A program made the translations under genes and the position numbers. DNA of 64,000 bases from Mycolicibacterium chitae (GTDB lineage Bacteria > Actinomycetota > Actinomycetes > Mycobacteriales > Mycobacteriaceae): positions 3,472,001-3,536,000 of the forward strand of contig NZ_LR134355.1 of NCBI RefSeq assembly GCF_900637205.1. Reading direction: 5' to 3'. Below, piece after piece: positions 42,515 to 51,628 of this stretch; the stretch's first letter is position 1; each line of letters begins with the position of its first letter. A model generated the notes under the pieces. It saw nothing but the letters and a program-made list of their open reading frames with translations. It had not been told where the DNA came from and searched no databases.

Positions 42515-43033
42515 CTATTCGATGGTTTCCAGCAAGGGGCTGAGCCGGTAGTCGACCAGGCGGCGCATCACCAGCCCGGTCGTCGTCTTCTCGACCCCGT
42601 CGATATCGAGGATCTGCCCCGCCACGCGGTACAGGTCATCGGCGTCCCGGGCCACGATGTGCACCAGCAGGTCGGTGACCCCGCTGAGTCCGTGCACCTC
42701 GAGAACCTCGGGCACCCCGGAGAGCGCCTCCCCGATGGAGCGCAATTTGCGCTGGGTGACGGTCACCATGATGAAGGCGGTCAGCGGGTAGCCCAGCGCC
42801 GCGGGATCGACCCGCCGCTCGACCGACTGCAGGACACCGCTGGATTCGAGCTTGGCCAGTCGGGAATGGACGGTGTTGCGGGCCAACCCCGTTGCCTCAC
42901 TCAGGGCGACGGCGGTGGCCCGCGGGTCCGCGACGAGGGCGCGCAGGATGCGCGCGTCGATGCTGTCGACAGCGCGTTCCGGGGTGGTCAATTTGCGTAC
43001 CTCCGTCAACGAGAGCTCCGTGGATGTGCGCAT
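42515..43033 (-). CDS. Lrp/AsnC family regulator
   Basis: A 172-residue feast/famine regulator. The helix-turn-helix is SIDARILRALVADPRATAVALSEATGLARNTVHSRLAKLESSGVL. The C-terminal RAM domain reads AFIMVTVTQRKLRSIGEALSGVPEVLEVHGLSGVTDLLVHIVARDADDL. The ATG at 43033 fits the family length; an in-frame start at 43069 is possible. It is divergent from the E1-E2 operon 93 bp away, and such regulators often control adjacent branched-chain or keto-acid catabolism in response to an amino acid. Confidence 0.87.
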   Translation of the reverse strand: MRTSTELSLTEVRKLTTPERAVDSIDARILRALVADPRATAVALSEATGLARNTVHSRLAKLESSGVLQSVERRVDPAALGYPLTAFIMVTVTQRKLRSIGEALSGVPEVLEVHGLSGVTDLLVHIVARDADDLYRVAGQILDIDGVEKTTTGLVMRRLVDYRLSPLLETIE

Positions 43034-43126
43034 TATGCTCAAAACTGCGCCTGACACTTGCCCAACCATAGCCTCAGTGATGTTCTAGGTGATCTATATG
43101 CGCAACAAATCGATCGGTAGGACTCA

Positions 43127-45451
43127 ATGAACGCCACCGCCCTGGTCGAGGCCAACGCGACCAGCGACCTCGACGCCCTCGACACCATTGCGGACCGCGT
43201 GTTGTGGTTGTCCACGTCCATGGTCCATCACGCCAACCGGGTGCGGCCCAACGCGTCCGGCCTGAAGGTGGGCGGCCATCAGGCCTCGAGCGCGTCGATG
43301 GTGGCCATCATGACCTCGTTGTGGTTCCAGCAACTGCAACCCGGCGACCGGGTGTCGGTGAAACCGCATGCCTCTCCGGTGCTACACGGCATCAACTACC
43401 TGCTCGGCGAGCTCGACGAAAAGTACATGACCACCTTGCGCGAATTCGGTGGCCTGCAGTCCTACCCGAGCCGCTCCAAGGACCCCGACCCGGTGGACTA
43501 TTCGACCGGGTCGGTCGGCATCGGTGCGACGGCTCCCATGTGGGGAGCGATGGCGCGTCGGTACGTCAACACCCAATTGGGTTCGGGCGGCAGCGGCCGG
43601 CAGTACTCCCTGGTGGGCGACGCCGAACTCGACGAGGGTGCCGTGTGGGAGGCCATCCTGGACCCGGGCATCGCCGAACTCGGCGAGGTGGTCTGGATCG
43701 TGGACCTCAACCGCCAATCCCTGGACCGCGTGGTGCCCAACATCGCGGCCCGTCGCCTGGAGACGATGTTCGCCGCGGCCGGGTGGCAGGTGCTCACCAT
43801 CAAGTTCGGCCGGCTGCTCCAGAAGCTGTTCGCCCGCGAGGGTGGCGACGCGCTGCGGGAGCGGATCCTCGAGATGGAGAATCCCGAGTATCAACGCCTG
43901 CTGCGCTGCGACGCCGACGAGATTCGGCAACGGCTGCCCGGCGACGGCCCGGGACGCGCTGACATCGCCGCGCTGATCGGCACGCTCGACGACGCCGAGT
44001 TGACCGCGGCGGTCCGTAACCTGGGCGGTCATGACCTGACGGCGTTGGCCGAGGCCTACCAACAGATCGACGACACACGCCCCACGGTCATCCTCGCCTA
44101 CACCATCAAGGGCTACGGGCTGCCCACCGAGGGACATCCGCAGAACCACTCGGCGCTGCTCAGTACCGACGAATACGCCGAAATGGCAACACGACTCGGC
44201 ATGGACATCGACCGGCCCTGGACCCGGTTCCCCGCCGAGACCCCGGCGGGCGAGCTGTGTGCGGCCACCGCGGCGCGGTTGCGCCGCGAGCCGCTGCCCA
44301 CCGTCACCAGGCCCGAGGTCCCCACCGACATCGGCCGTACCCCGAAGGGCACCTCCACCACCCAGGCCGCCCTGGGGCGCCTGCTGCTCGACCTCACCCG
44401 CGAGGCGCCCGAGGTGGCCAAACGGGTCGTGACCGTGAGCCCCGATGTCAGCTCGACGACCAACCTGGCCGGCTGGGTCAACAAGGTCGGGGTGTGGTCG
44501 GCCAGTGAGCGGCACAACTGGTTCGCCGACGACGCGCAGACCCTGATGCACTGGAATGAACGCCCGACCGGCCAGCACATGGAACTCGGCATCGCCGAAA
44601 CCAACCTCGTGGGCCTCATCGGTGAGCTCGGGGCCACCTGGAGCCGCTGGAATGAACCGCTGTTCCCGATCGGTGTGGTCTACGACCCGTTCGTCGAACG
44701 CGCCCTGGAGCCCTGGTCTTTCGGCATCTACGCCGGCGGACAGTCCATCCTCATCGGCACCCCGTCCGGCGTCAGCCTGGCCGCCGAGGGCGGTGCGCAC
44801 CAGTCCATCAAGACCCCGTCCATCGGGCTCGAGCAGCCTGGCTGCATCAGCTACGAACCGGCCTTCGCCCTCGACGTCGAATGGACGATGCTGGCCAGCA
44901 TCGCCAAGCTCGGCCGCCCCGACGGGACCTCGGCCTATCTGCGACTGTCGACGCGCCCCGTCGACCAGTCCCTGGCCGCCGTGCCCGAGGATCCCGCCGC
45001 GCGGGAACGTCGGCGCCGCCAGGTCATCGCGGGCGGATACCCGCTGCGCCGCAACGACTCCGCGCGGGTCACCATTGCCGCCATGGGCGCCATGATCACC
45101 GAGGCGCTCGCGGCGGCCGACCGGTTGGAGCAGGCCGGCATTCCCGCCGACGTCATCTGTGTGACCAGCCCGGGATTGCTGTTCGAGGCCTGGCAGGCCC
45201 GCCAGGGCCACGGCTCCGCCGACACCTGGATCCTCGATCAGCTCTTCGGAGCCGACCGGGCGAACCCGATCGTGACCGTCCTCGACGGACACCCGCACAC
45301 GCTCGCGTTCCTGGCCAACATCCAGCGGGTTCCGCTGACCGCGCTGGGCGTCTCCAAGTTCGGTCAGGCCGGCGACCTCGGCGACGTCTACCGCTACCAC
45401 GGCATCGATACCGACAGCATCGTCCGCGCCGCGCTCGACATCACCGAATAG
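43127..45451 (+). CDS. 2-oxoacid (pyruvate-type) dehydrogenase E1, single chain
   Basis: A 774-residue thiamine diphosphate enzyme of the homodimeric E1/transketolase type, related to AceE and to the 2-oxobutanoate dehydrogenase E1 MdeB. The cofactor loop is VGDAELDEGAVWEAILDPGIAELGEVVWIVDLNRQSLD near residues 165-202. The N-terminal part has VRPNASGLKVGGHQASSASM, and the pyrimidine domain has HMELGIAETNLVGLIGELG with the catalytic glutamate. It is shorter than AceE (about 890 residues). It is followed by an E2 gene, and a divergent Lrp protein suggests that the keto acid comes from an amino acid. The substrate is not fixed by sequence. Confidence 0.87.
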   Translation: MNATALVEANATSDLDALDTIADRVLWLSTSMVHHANRVRPNASGLKVGGHQASSASMVAIMTSLWFQQLQPGDRVSVKPHASPVLHGINYLLGELDEKYMTTLREFGGLQSYPSRSKDPDPVDYSTGSVGIGATAPMWGAMARRYVNTQLGSGGSGRQYSLVGDAELDEGAVWEAILDPGIAELGEVVWIVDLNRQSLDRVVPNIAARRLETMFAAAGWQVLTIKFGRLLQKLFAREGGDALRERILEMENPEYQRLLRCDADEIRQRLPGDGPGRADIAALIGTLDDAELTAAVRNLGGHDLTALAEAYQQIDDTRPTVILAYTIKGYGLPTEGHPQNHSALLSTDEYAEMATRLGMDIDRPWTRFPAETPAGELCAATAARLRREPLPTVTRPEVPTDIGRTPKGTSTTQAALGRLLLDLTREAPEVAKRVVTVSPDVSSTTNLAGWVNKVGVWSASERHNWFADDAQTLMHWNERPTGQHMELGIAETNLVGLIGELGATWSRWNEPLFPIGVVYDPFVERALEPWSFGIYAGGQSILIGTPSGVSLAAEGGAHQSIKTPSIGLEQPGCISYEPAFALDVEWTMLASIAKLGRPDGTSAYLRLSTRPVDQSLAAVPEDPAARERRRRQVIAGGYPLRRNDSARVTIAAMGAMITEALAAADRLEQAGIPADVICVTSPGLLFEAWQARQGHGSADTWILDQLFGADRANPIVTVLDGHPHTLAFLANIQRVPLTALGVSKFGQAGDLGDVYRYHGIDTDSIVRAALDITE

Positions 45452-45495
45452 ACCCCTCCCACAACAGAACTTCCGTGATCGGACCGCACACACTG

Positions 45496-46623
45496 ATGAA
45501 CACCACCACCCAGACCCCCACGGCCACCGTCTGCCTGCCCGAACTCGGCGAGGGGGTCGAACAGGCCACGGTGACCCGCTGGCTCAAATCCGTCGGCGAC
45601 TACGTCGAGGTGGACGAGCCGCTGCTCGAGGTCGCCACCGACAAGGTCGACACCGAGGTCGCCTCCCCGCACAGCGGCACCATCACCGAGATCCTCGCCG
45701 AGGAGGACGACGTGGTCCCCGTCGGGGGCGGCTTGGCGACCGTGTCCGGCAGCGACGACGCCGGGACGGCCCCGGCCGCGGCGCCGGAGCCCGTGCCGAC
45801 ACCGGAACCGGAACCCGAGCCGGCCCCGACACCCGTCGCCACGACACCCGTCGTCGCGACGCCGCCGGTCATCGCGCCACCCGCACCCGCCCCGGCAGCG
45901 CACCGCGGCGGCACCACCGAGAAGCTCCCGCCGATCCGGCGCACCATCGCCCGCCGGATGCTCGAATCGCTGCAGGTGTCGGCGCAGCTCACCACGGTCC
46001 TGGAGGTCGACCTCTCGGCCATCAGCCGGCTGCGGGCCGAGCACAAGGAGGAGTTCCTGGGCCGCACCGGCACCAAGCTGTCGTTCCTGCCGTTCCTCGC
46101 CAAGGCCGCCCTGGATGCGCTGCCCGACTACCCGATGCTCAACGCCTCGCTGAACGGCGACGTCACCGAGGTCACCTATCACGGCAGCTGCCACCTGGGC
46201 ATCGCGGTCGAGGGCCCCAAGGGCCTGATGGTCCCGGTGATCCGGGACGCGAGTGCTCTCGGGATCGCCCAATTGGCCCAGGCCACAGCGCGATTGGCCG
46301 AGCGGGTGCGCGGCGGAACCATCACCGTCGACGAACTCAACGGCGGCACCTTCACCATCACCAACACCGGCAGCCGGGGCGCGCTGTTCGACACCCCCAT
46401 CATCAACCAGCCCCAGACCGGCATCCTCGGCACCGGGGCGGTGGTCGACCGCGTGGTCCCCGTGCGCGACGCCGGCAGCCCCCTGCGCATCGAAGTCCGT
46501 CCGATGGCCTACCTGTCCATCTCCTACGACCACCGGATCGTCGACGGCGCCGACGCCGCGAAGTTCCTGACCGCCATGAAACAGCGCCTCGAATCCGGCT
46601 ACACCGCTGAAGATCTCAGCTGA
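45496..46623 (+). CDS. 2-oxoacid dehydrogenase E2 acyltransferase without subunit-binding domain
   Basis: A 375-residue E2 protein. The lipoyl domain covers about residues 10-85, with the modified lysine in VATDKVDTEVAS. A proline/glutamate/alanine linker follows (about 88-140). The catalytic acyltransferase domain runs from LPPIRRTIARRML to the end, with DHRIVDGAD carrying the histidine and aspartate. The peripheral subunit-binding domain usually found between linker and catalytic domain is not visible. It lies 44 bp after the E1 gene. No E3 gene is adjacent, so a general lipoamide dehydrogenase must serve. Confidence 0.88.
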   Translation: MNTTTQTPTATVCLPELGEGVEQATVTRWLKSVGDYVEVDEPLLEVATDKVDTEVASPHSGTITEILAEEDDVVPVGGGLATVSGSDDAGTAPAAAPEPVPTPEPEPEPAPTPVATTPVVATPPVIAPPAPAPAAHRGGTTEKLPPIRRTIARRMLESLQVSAQLTTVLEVDLSAISRLRAEHKEEFLGRTGTKLSFLPFLAKAALDALPDYPMLNASLNGDVTEVTYHGSCHLGIAVEGPKGLMVPVIRDASALGIAQLAQATARLAERVRGGTITVDELNGGTFTITNTGSRGALFDTPIINQPQTGILGTGAVVDRVVPVRDAGSPLRIEVRPMAYLSISYDHRIVDGADAAKFLTAMKQRLESGYTAEDLS

Positions 46624-46633
46624 GCGGGCACAG

Positions 46634-47260
46634 GTGACTCGGATACTGCTGTTCGGCGCGAGCGGCTACGCCGGCAGCCGGATCAGGGACGAGGCACTGC
46701 GGCGCGGGCACCAGGTCACCGCGGTGTCCCGGGGCGGCCCGGTCGCCGCGTCGCTGTATGACCGCGACGCGGTCCTGCGGTTGGCCGAGGACGCCGACGT
46801 CCTGGTCTCGGCGATCACCAGCGGTCCCGACGCCGCCGGCAACACCCTGCCCGACGCCGTGCCGATCCTGGTCGCCGCGGCGCAGCGCAGCGGGGTCCGG
46901 ATCGGCGTCGTCGGCGGGGCGGGCGGCCTGCTGCTGAGCGAAGGCGGCGAGCAGGTCATCTCGCGCCTGGCGGCGATCGCACCCCCGGACAAGCTGCGGG
47001 ACATCGCACTGCACATCGACTTCCTCGACCGCCTGCGCGAAACACCCGAGGACGTCGACTGGTTCTATCTCAGCCCCCCAACCGGATTCGGCGCCCACGT
47101 GCCCGGCGTCGCGCGTGGCCACTACCGCCTCGGTGCTGACGTTCTGCTCACCGACGGCCAGGGGAACTCGGAGATCAGCGGCGACGATTTCGCCGTGGCG
47201 TTCCTCGACGAGATCGAGGACCCCCGGCACCGTCGGCGCCGGTTCACGGTTGCGTACTGA
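46634..47260 (+). CDS. NAD(P)H-binding oxidoreductase (atypical SDR, NmrA-like)
   Basis: A 208-residue Rossmann protein opening ILLFGASGYAGSRIRDEALRRGHQVTAVSRGG, with DVLVSAITSGPDAAGN and VVGGAGGLLL as further marks of the NAD(P)H-binding atypical SDR group (YwnB/YesF-like). The GTG start lies 10 bp after the E2 stop, without a clear ribosome binding site, so it may belong to the same transcript. The role is unknown; redox sensing or quinone or aldehyde reduction is typical of the group. Confidence 0.8.
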   Translation: MTRILLFGASGYAGSRIRDEALRRGHQVTAVSRGGPVAASLYDRDAVLRLAEDADVLVSAITSGPDAAGNTLPDAVPILVAAAQRSGVRIGVVGGAGGLLLSEGGEQVISRLAAIAPPDKLRDIALHIDFLDRLRETPEDVDWFYLSPPTGFGAHVPGVARGHYRLGADVLLTDGQGNSEISGDDFAVAFLDEIEDPRHRRRRFTVAY

Positions 47261-47333
47261 CGCGAACTCCGCACTCGGCGCGTTAGGTCTACGCAGTACA
47301 CTCGGGCGGCAGCGGCCGGTGCTGAGGAGATTC

Positions 47334-47939
47334 GTGCGTAACGTGGGTTTGGACAGAGCCACGGTGGTGGCGGCCGCGACGCACCTCGCCCGGTCGGTGG
47401 GCATCGAGAACCTGTCCATGCGCCGGCTGGCCACCGCGCTCGATGTGACGCCGATGGCGCTCTACCGCCACCTCCCGAACAAGGAGTCCCTGCTCGATCT
47501 CGTCGTCGACGAGTCGCTGCGGTCGGTGCCCCCGGTCGATCCCGACGGGCCGCTGATCCCCGAGTTGCGCAACTCCTTCGGGGCGATCTATCGCCTGGCC
47601 GTCGAGCAGCCGGGCCTCGCCGCAGCGATGGCCGCCCGGCCGCTGGAGGGCGAGGTGGCCCGGCACCTCGGCGAGCGCGTCCTGGTCCTGGCGGGACGCC
47701 ACGGATTCGATGACAACAGGGCGGCCGAATTCTTGGTGGCGCTGTTCGGCCTGACCCTCGGCACCGCCCTGTACCGCTCGTCGCGCAAGGACCGCCAAGC
47801 CCGCCTGGCCACCGCGGGTGACGACACGCCGACCGTCGTCCGGTTGCGCGACGCCATCGCCGGGGTCAGTGCCCGCGACGACCAGTTCCTGGACTCGCTC
47901 GACCGATTGGCGGCGGGTTACCTACGCGAGTTGAAATGA
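47334..47939 (+). CDS. TetR family transcriptional regulator
   Basis: A 201-residue TetR regulator. The DNA-binding domain reads VVAAATHLARSVGIENLSMRRLATALDVTPMALYRHLPNKESLLDLV, and the C-terminal domain is of the TetR_C (class A tetracycline-like) type with RLAVEQPGLAAAMAARPL. The GTG at 47334 has GAGGAG 4 nt upstream. It lies between two oxidoreductase genes on the same strand; the MDR gene follows after 27 bp. Confidence 0.85.
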   Translation: MRNVGLDRATVVAAATHLARSVGIENLSMRRLATALDVTPMALYRHLPNKESLLDLVVDESLRSVPPVDPDGPLIPELRNSFGAIYRLAVEQPGLAAAMAARPLEGEVARHLGERVLVLAGRHGFDDNRAAEFLVALFGLTLGTALYRSSRKDRQARLATAGDDTPTVVRLRDAIAGVSARDDQFLDSLDRLAAGYLRELK

Positions 47940-47966
47940 GACGCGAGCCGAAATGAGAGTCGACAC

Positions 47967-48944
47967 ATGAGGGCAGCAGTCCTGCGCAATTGGGGCGCCC
48001 CCGACGAATTGCGGGTCGAGTCGGTCCCCGACCCGACGCCCTGCGACGGTGAGGCACTGGTCGAGCTTCGCGCCGCCGCGCTGAACTGGCACGACGTCAT
48101 CGTGCGGCAAACCGGCCGGGGCGCACAGCTTCCCAGCATCCTCGGGATGGACGGCGCCGGCGTCCGCCGGGACACCGGCGAGGAGGTGGTCATCTATCCC
48201 GGCCTCAACTGGGGCGACAAGGCCGCCGGCCCCGGCCCGGGCTTCGGCGTCCTCGGCGATGCCGACGACGGAACCTATGCAGAACTCATCGCGGTTCCCG
48301 AGGCGATGCTGTATCCCAAGCCGGCGCACCTGTCCTGGCTGGAGGCCGCCGCACTGCCGTGCGCGGCGCTGACGGCGTTTCGCGCGGTGTTCACGCGCGC
48401 GGGGTTGCAACCCGGCGAGACGGTCTTGGTGCTCGGGGCCGGCAGCGGAGTCTCGACGTTCGCGGTGCTGTTCGCCGCCGCCAGCGGCGCAGAGGTCTAT
48501 GTCACCTCGTCGAGCACGGCGAAGATCGACAGCGTTCGTGGTCTCGGCGCCCGCGGTGGGGTGCTGTACACCGAGCCCGGCTGGCCTGCCGCGGTCGCAG
48601 AGAGCACCGGCGGTGGGGTCGACGTGATCGTGTGCGGCGTCGGCTCGGAACTCGCTGACGCGTTGTCCTGCCTCAAAACCGGCGGCCGGATAGCGCTTTT
48701 CGGCGCCCGGGCCGGGCAGGCGGTCGGCTTCGACGCCGCGACCCTGTATTTTCGGCAGGCCTCGATCCTGGGCACCACGCTGGGTAGCCCGGACGACTTC
48801 GCACGCATGCTCGAGTTCGTCACCGCGCATGAATTGCGCCCGGTGGTGGACCGCGTCTATCCGCTAGACGAGATCGCCGCGGCCCACACCTATCTGGAGA
48901 CCGGCGGCCAGCTCGGCAAGGTCGTCATCGACATCACCGCCTAG
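47967..48944 (+). CDS. zinc-independent medium-chain dehydrogenase
   Basis: A 325-residue alcohol dehydrogenase/quinone oxidoreductase-like MDR. The GroES part has ALNWHDVIVRQTGRGAQLPSILGMDGAG, and the cofactor part has GETVLVLGAGSGVSTFAVLFAAASGAEVYVTSSS. The structural zinc cysteines are missing. It probably forms a pair with the TetR gene just upstream and is convergent with the KstD-like gene. The substrate is unknown. Confidence 0.85.
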   Translation: MRAAVLRNWGAPDELRVESVPDPTPCDGEALVELRAAALNWHDVIVRQTGRGAQLPSILGMDGAGVRRDTGEEVVIYPGLNWGDKAAGPGPGFGVLGDADDGTYAELIAVPEAMLYPKPAHLSWLEAAALPCAALTAFRAVFTRAGLQPGETVLVLGAGSGVSTFAVLFAAASGAEVYVTSSSTAKIDSVRGLGARGGVLYTEPGWPAAVAESTGGGVDVIVCGVGSELADALSCLKTGGRIALFGARAGQAVGFDAATLYFRQASILGTTLGSPDDFARMLEFVTAHELRPVVDRVYPLDEIAAAHTYLETGGQLGKVVIDITA

Positions 48945-48965
48945 TCATTACACCTAGCCCCTCGA

Positions 48966-50648
48966 CTAGCTGACAACCGCCTCGGAGCCGGGAATCGCAC
49001 CCGCGACCGACGCGAGATGGCGGCCGGCGATGTAGCCGAACACCGAACCGGCGCCCAAGGTGATACCCGGCCCTGGATAGCGCAGCCCCATCACCGACGC
49101 GGTGCTGTTGCCCGCCGAGTACAGCCCCCTGATCGGCTCGCCGGCCTCGTCCAGCACCCGGGCGTGCTCGTCGGTGAGCAGTCCACCGCTGGTCCCGACG
49201 TCACCGGGCCACAACTTCACGGCGTAGAAGGGCGGTTGTTCCACCGGTCCCAGATTCGGGTTCGGTCGATGCGACGGATCGCCGAAGTAGTTGTCGTACA
49301 CCGTGCTTCCCCGGCCGAAGTCGTCGTCGACCCCGCGACGGGCCTGCTCGTTGAACCTCGTGACGGTGGCGCGCACGGCCGCGGCCGGCAGACCGCAGCG
49401 CTGCGACAGCGCCTCCAGCGAACGTTCCTTGATCAGGTAGCCGGACTTGATCCACGACCGGGGCGTGTACCCGCCCGGGACACCGCCGAACATGTACCGG
49501 CGCCGGTGCCTAGAGTCGATGATCAGCCACGCGGGCACCGTCGGCACCGACTTGTCGTTCTCCAGCATCTGCTGGGCGAAGGTCGTGTAGTCGGCGGACT
49601 CGTTGGCGAACCGTCGCCCGCTCTGATCGATGACAATGCTGCCCGGCAAGGAGCGCTCCCACACCAGGAAGTCACGATTCCCGTTGGGCGGCAGAACGAC
49701 CGGAACCCACCAGGCGCCCTCCATGTTGGCCGTCGCGGCGCCGATCTTCATCCCGGCGATCAGGATGTCACCCTGATCGCCGGGGATCGCGGCGGACCAC
49801 TCGGCGCCGACCGGCTGATACTGCCGGCGCAGTTCGGCGTTCTGGGAGAATCCCCCGCCGGCCAGCACCACCCCGTGCCGGGCGAAAATTCGGCGCAACC
49901 GCCCACCCTGCTCGATGACCACACCCTGGACCCGGCCGTCCACCTCGACGAGTTCGCGCAGCGGACTATTGCGTTGCACCGGAATCTCGAGCTGCTGACA
50001 GATCAGACCGAGTTGGCCGATGAGCGACTGTCCCATCCCGACCAGGCGTCGCTTGGCGGCAAGGCCACGCGCCGCACGCCCGGCGGTCTGCACACCGGCC
50101 ACGAGGCCGCGTCGGGACCGGGTGGCGACCACCAGGTCCGCGATGTCGCCGCCCAGCAGCGGAATGGGCGGAAGCGTCTCGGGCTTGCGCATCGTGTCGG
50201 CGGCGGCGCCCAGTCGGCGTAGGTCGAAGAGATCACCTTCGACGACTCGTCCCAGTTTCGCGCCGGGAAGATCGCTGTGATAGTCCGGCCACCGACTCGC
50301 TCGGCGCCACCGAAAGCCGTGCTGAGCAAGGTCGTTCGCCATCCGAGCGGCATTCTCGACGTACGCGCGGCGACGTTCGATCGAGCTGGCCGGGCCGGCG
50401 TCGCCGATCACGTTCTCGAGGTACTCCATCGCCTCTTCGATCGAATCGCGCACGCCTTGGGCGGCCATCAGCGGGTTGACCGGGATCCATACGCCGCCGA
50501 CGGACATGGCGCTGGTGCCGCCCCACTCGGCGGCCCCCTCATACACGCGCGTGCTCAGTCCGGCCGACGTCGCGGCGAACGCCGCCGTCAGTCCTGAGAC
50601 CCCGCTGCCGATGACGATGACGTCGTCGCCCGCATCCCAATCCACCAT
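48966..50648 (-). CDS. KstD-like FAD-dependent 3-ketosteroid dehydrogenase
   Basis: A 560-residue flavoprotein of the 3-ketosteroid-delta1-dehydrogenase/fumarate reductase family. The FAD fold is DVIVIGSGVSGLTAAFAATSAGLSTRVYEG, followed by WGGTSAMSVGGVWIPVN. The C-terminal active-site segment LRYPGPGITLGAGSVFGYIAGRHL carries the tyrosine and glycine expected of KstD, and GDVGTSGGLLTDEHARVLD precedes it. It would introduce a double bond into ring A of a 3-ketosteroid or a similar ketone. AAAGGT lies upstream of the ATG. It is last in the minus-strand run of NTF2-like, SDR and NAD(P)-binding genes. Confidence 0.85.
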   Translation of the reverse strand: MVDWDAGDDVIVIGSGVSGLTAAFAATSAGLSTRVYEGAAEWGGTSAMSVGGVWIPVNPLMAAQGVRDSIEEAMEYLENVIGDAGPASSIERRRAYVENAARMANDLAQHGFRWRRASRWPDYHSDLPGAKLGRVVEGDLFDLRRLGAAADTMRKPETLPPIPLLGGDIADLVVATRSRRGLVAGVQTAGRAARGLAAKRRLVGMGQSLIGQLGLICQQLEIPVQRNSPLRELVEVDGRVQGVVIEQGGRLRRIFARHGVVLAGGGFSQNAELRRQYQPVGAEWSAAIPGDQGDILIAGMKIGAATANMEGAWWVPVVLPPNGNRDFLVWERSLPGSIVIDQSGRRFANESADYTTFAQQMLENDKSVPTVPAWLIIDSRHRRRYMFGGVPGGYTPRSWIKSGYLIKERSLEALSQRCGLPAAAVRATVTRFNEQARRGVDDDFGRGSTVYDNYFGDPSHRPNPNLGPVEQPPFYAVKLWPGDVGTSGGLLTDEHARVLDEAGEPIRGLYSAGNSTASVMGLRYPGPGITLGAGSVFGYIAGRHLASVAGAIPGSEAVVS

Positions 50649-50668
50649 TGCTTCGACCTTTCGTTGGT

Positions 50669-51541
50669 TCAGGCGCCGGCCGGGGACAGGAACGCCTCGA
50701 CCGAGATCGGGGCGCGGCCGATGAGCCTTTCGGTGTCGCCCAACGGCGCCTCCAACAAGCCGCCCCTGATGCTCGCGCCGAAGCCGACGATCGGATCCGC
50801 GACCGCGGGCGGCAGTCCGGCCTCCTGCAGGCCGGCGGCATACTCCTGGTCCGAGACCGCAACCACCTCGACCGTGCGGCCGTATGCAGTGCTCAGCAGT
50901 GCCGCCAGCGTCTCGTCGTCGATCAGTTGGGCACCGGAGATGTTGTAGGTGGCGTTGTCGTGGCCCGCGGTGGTGAGCGCCGCCGCCGCGGCGGCGGCGC
51001 AGTCATCGCGTGCGACGGGGGCGTGTCGCCCGGTCCCGTTGTTGGAGACCAGCGTCCCGGTGGCCGCGCTCTGCGCCCAGACCGGCGCGAAGGCATCGAG
51101 GTACAGCGCGTTGCGCAGAATGGTCCAGGACATCCCGGCGGCCTGCAGGGCAGCCTCGGTCTCCGCGTGGTCGCGCATCAACGGCGCCAACTCCACCGGA
51201 TGCGCGACGTGCGGGTTGGTCGCCGAGGTGTAGACCACCCGTGCGACCCCCGCCTTCGCGGCCGCCGCAATGGCCGCACGGTGCTGCGCGGCCCGGCGAC
51301 CGACGGCATCGGTGGAGATCAGCAGCAGCACGTCGATGTCGTCGAACGCCGCGGGCAACTCCTCCGGGGCGTCGAAGTCCGCGTGGCGGATGCGCACCGA
51401 ACCGGCGGATCGGCTCCCCGTCAGCGCCTCCGGGTTGCGGGTGAGCAGCACCAGATCGGTGTCCGGATTCGCACGCAGGACGTGATCGGTTGCCGCGCGG
51501 CCGAGTTCGCCGCTGGCTCCGGTGATGCCGATGGTGGTCAA
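50669..51541 (-). CDS. NAD(P)H-binding protein, NmrA/QorB-like
   Basis: A 290-residue atypical SDR. It opens IGITGASGELGRAATDHVLR and continues LVLLTRNPEAL, DVLLLISTDAVGRRAAQHRAAIAAAAKAGVARVVYTS and ILRNALYLDAF, matching NmrA-like quinone oxidoreductase 2 (QorB). The start is TTG at 51541, with AAAGGA upstream. It lies 20 bp before the KstD-like gene and is probably co-transcribed with it. Reduction of quinones that accept electrons from the dehydrogenase is a possible role. Confidence 0.82.
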   Translation of the reverse strand: MTTIGITGASGELGRAATDHVLRANPDTDLVLLTRNPEALTGSRSAGSVRIRHADFDAPEELPAAFDDIDVLLLISTDAVGRRAAQHRAAIAAAAKAGVARVVYTSATNPHVAHPVELAPLMRDHAETEAALQAAGMSWTILRNALYLDAFAPVWAQSAATGTLVSNNGTGRHAPVARDDCAAAAAAALTTAGHDNATYNISGAQLIDDETLAALLSTAYGRTVEVVAVSDQEYAAGLQEAGLPPAVADPIVGFGASIRGGLLEAPLGDTERLIGRAPISVEAFLSPAGA

Positions 51542-51628
51542 TGTCGTCCTTTCGCCGTTCGTGGTTGCGCACTTGCGCACCCCGGCCCGCAGTGCGGTGT
51601 CGCCCGGGCCGGGGCGCGGCGTCTGCGC

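Noticed and set aside
43025..43104. Inverted pair TGCGCAT/ATGCGCA in the Lrp/E1 gap
   Set aside because: One copy is simply the first codons of the Lrp gene, so the match may be chance; kept only as a weak idea for autoregulation.
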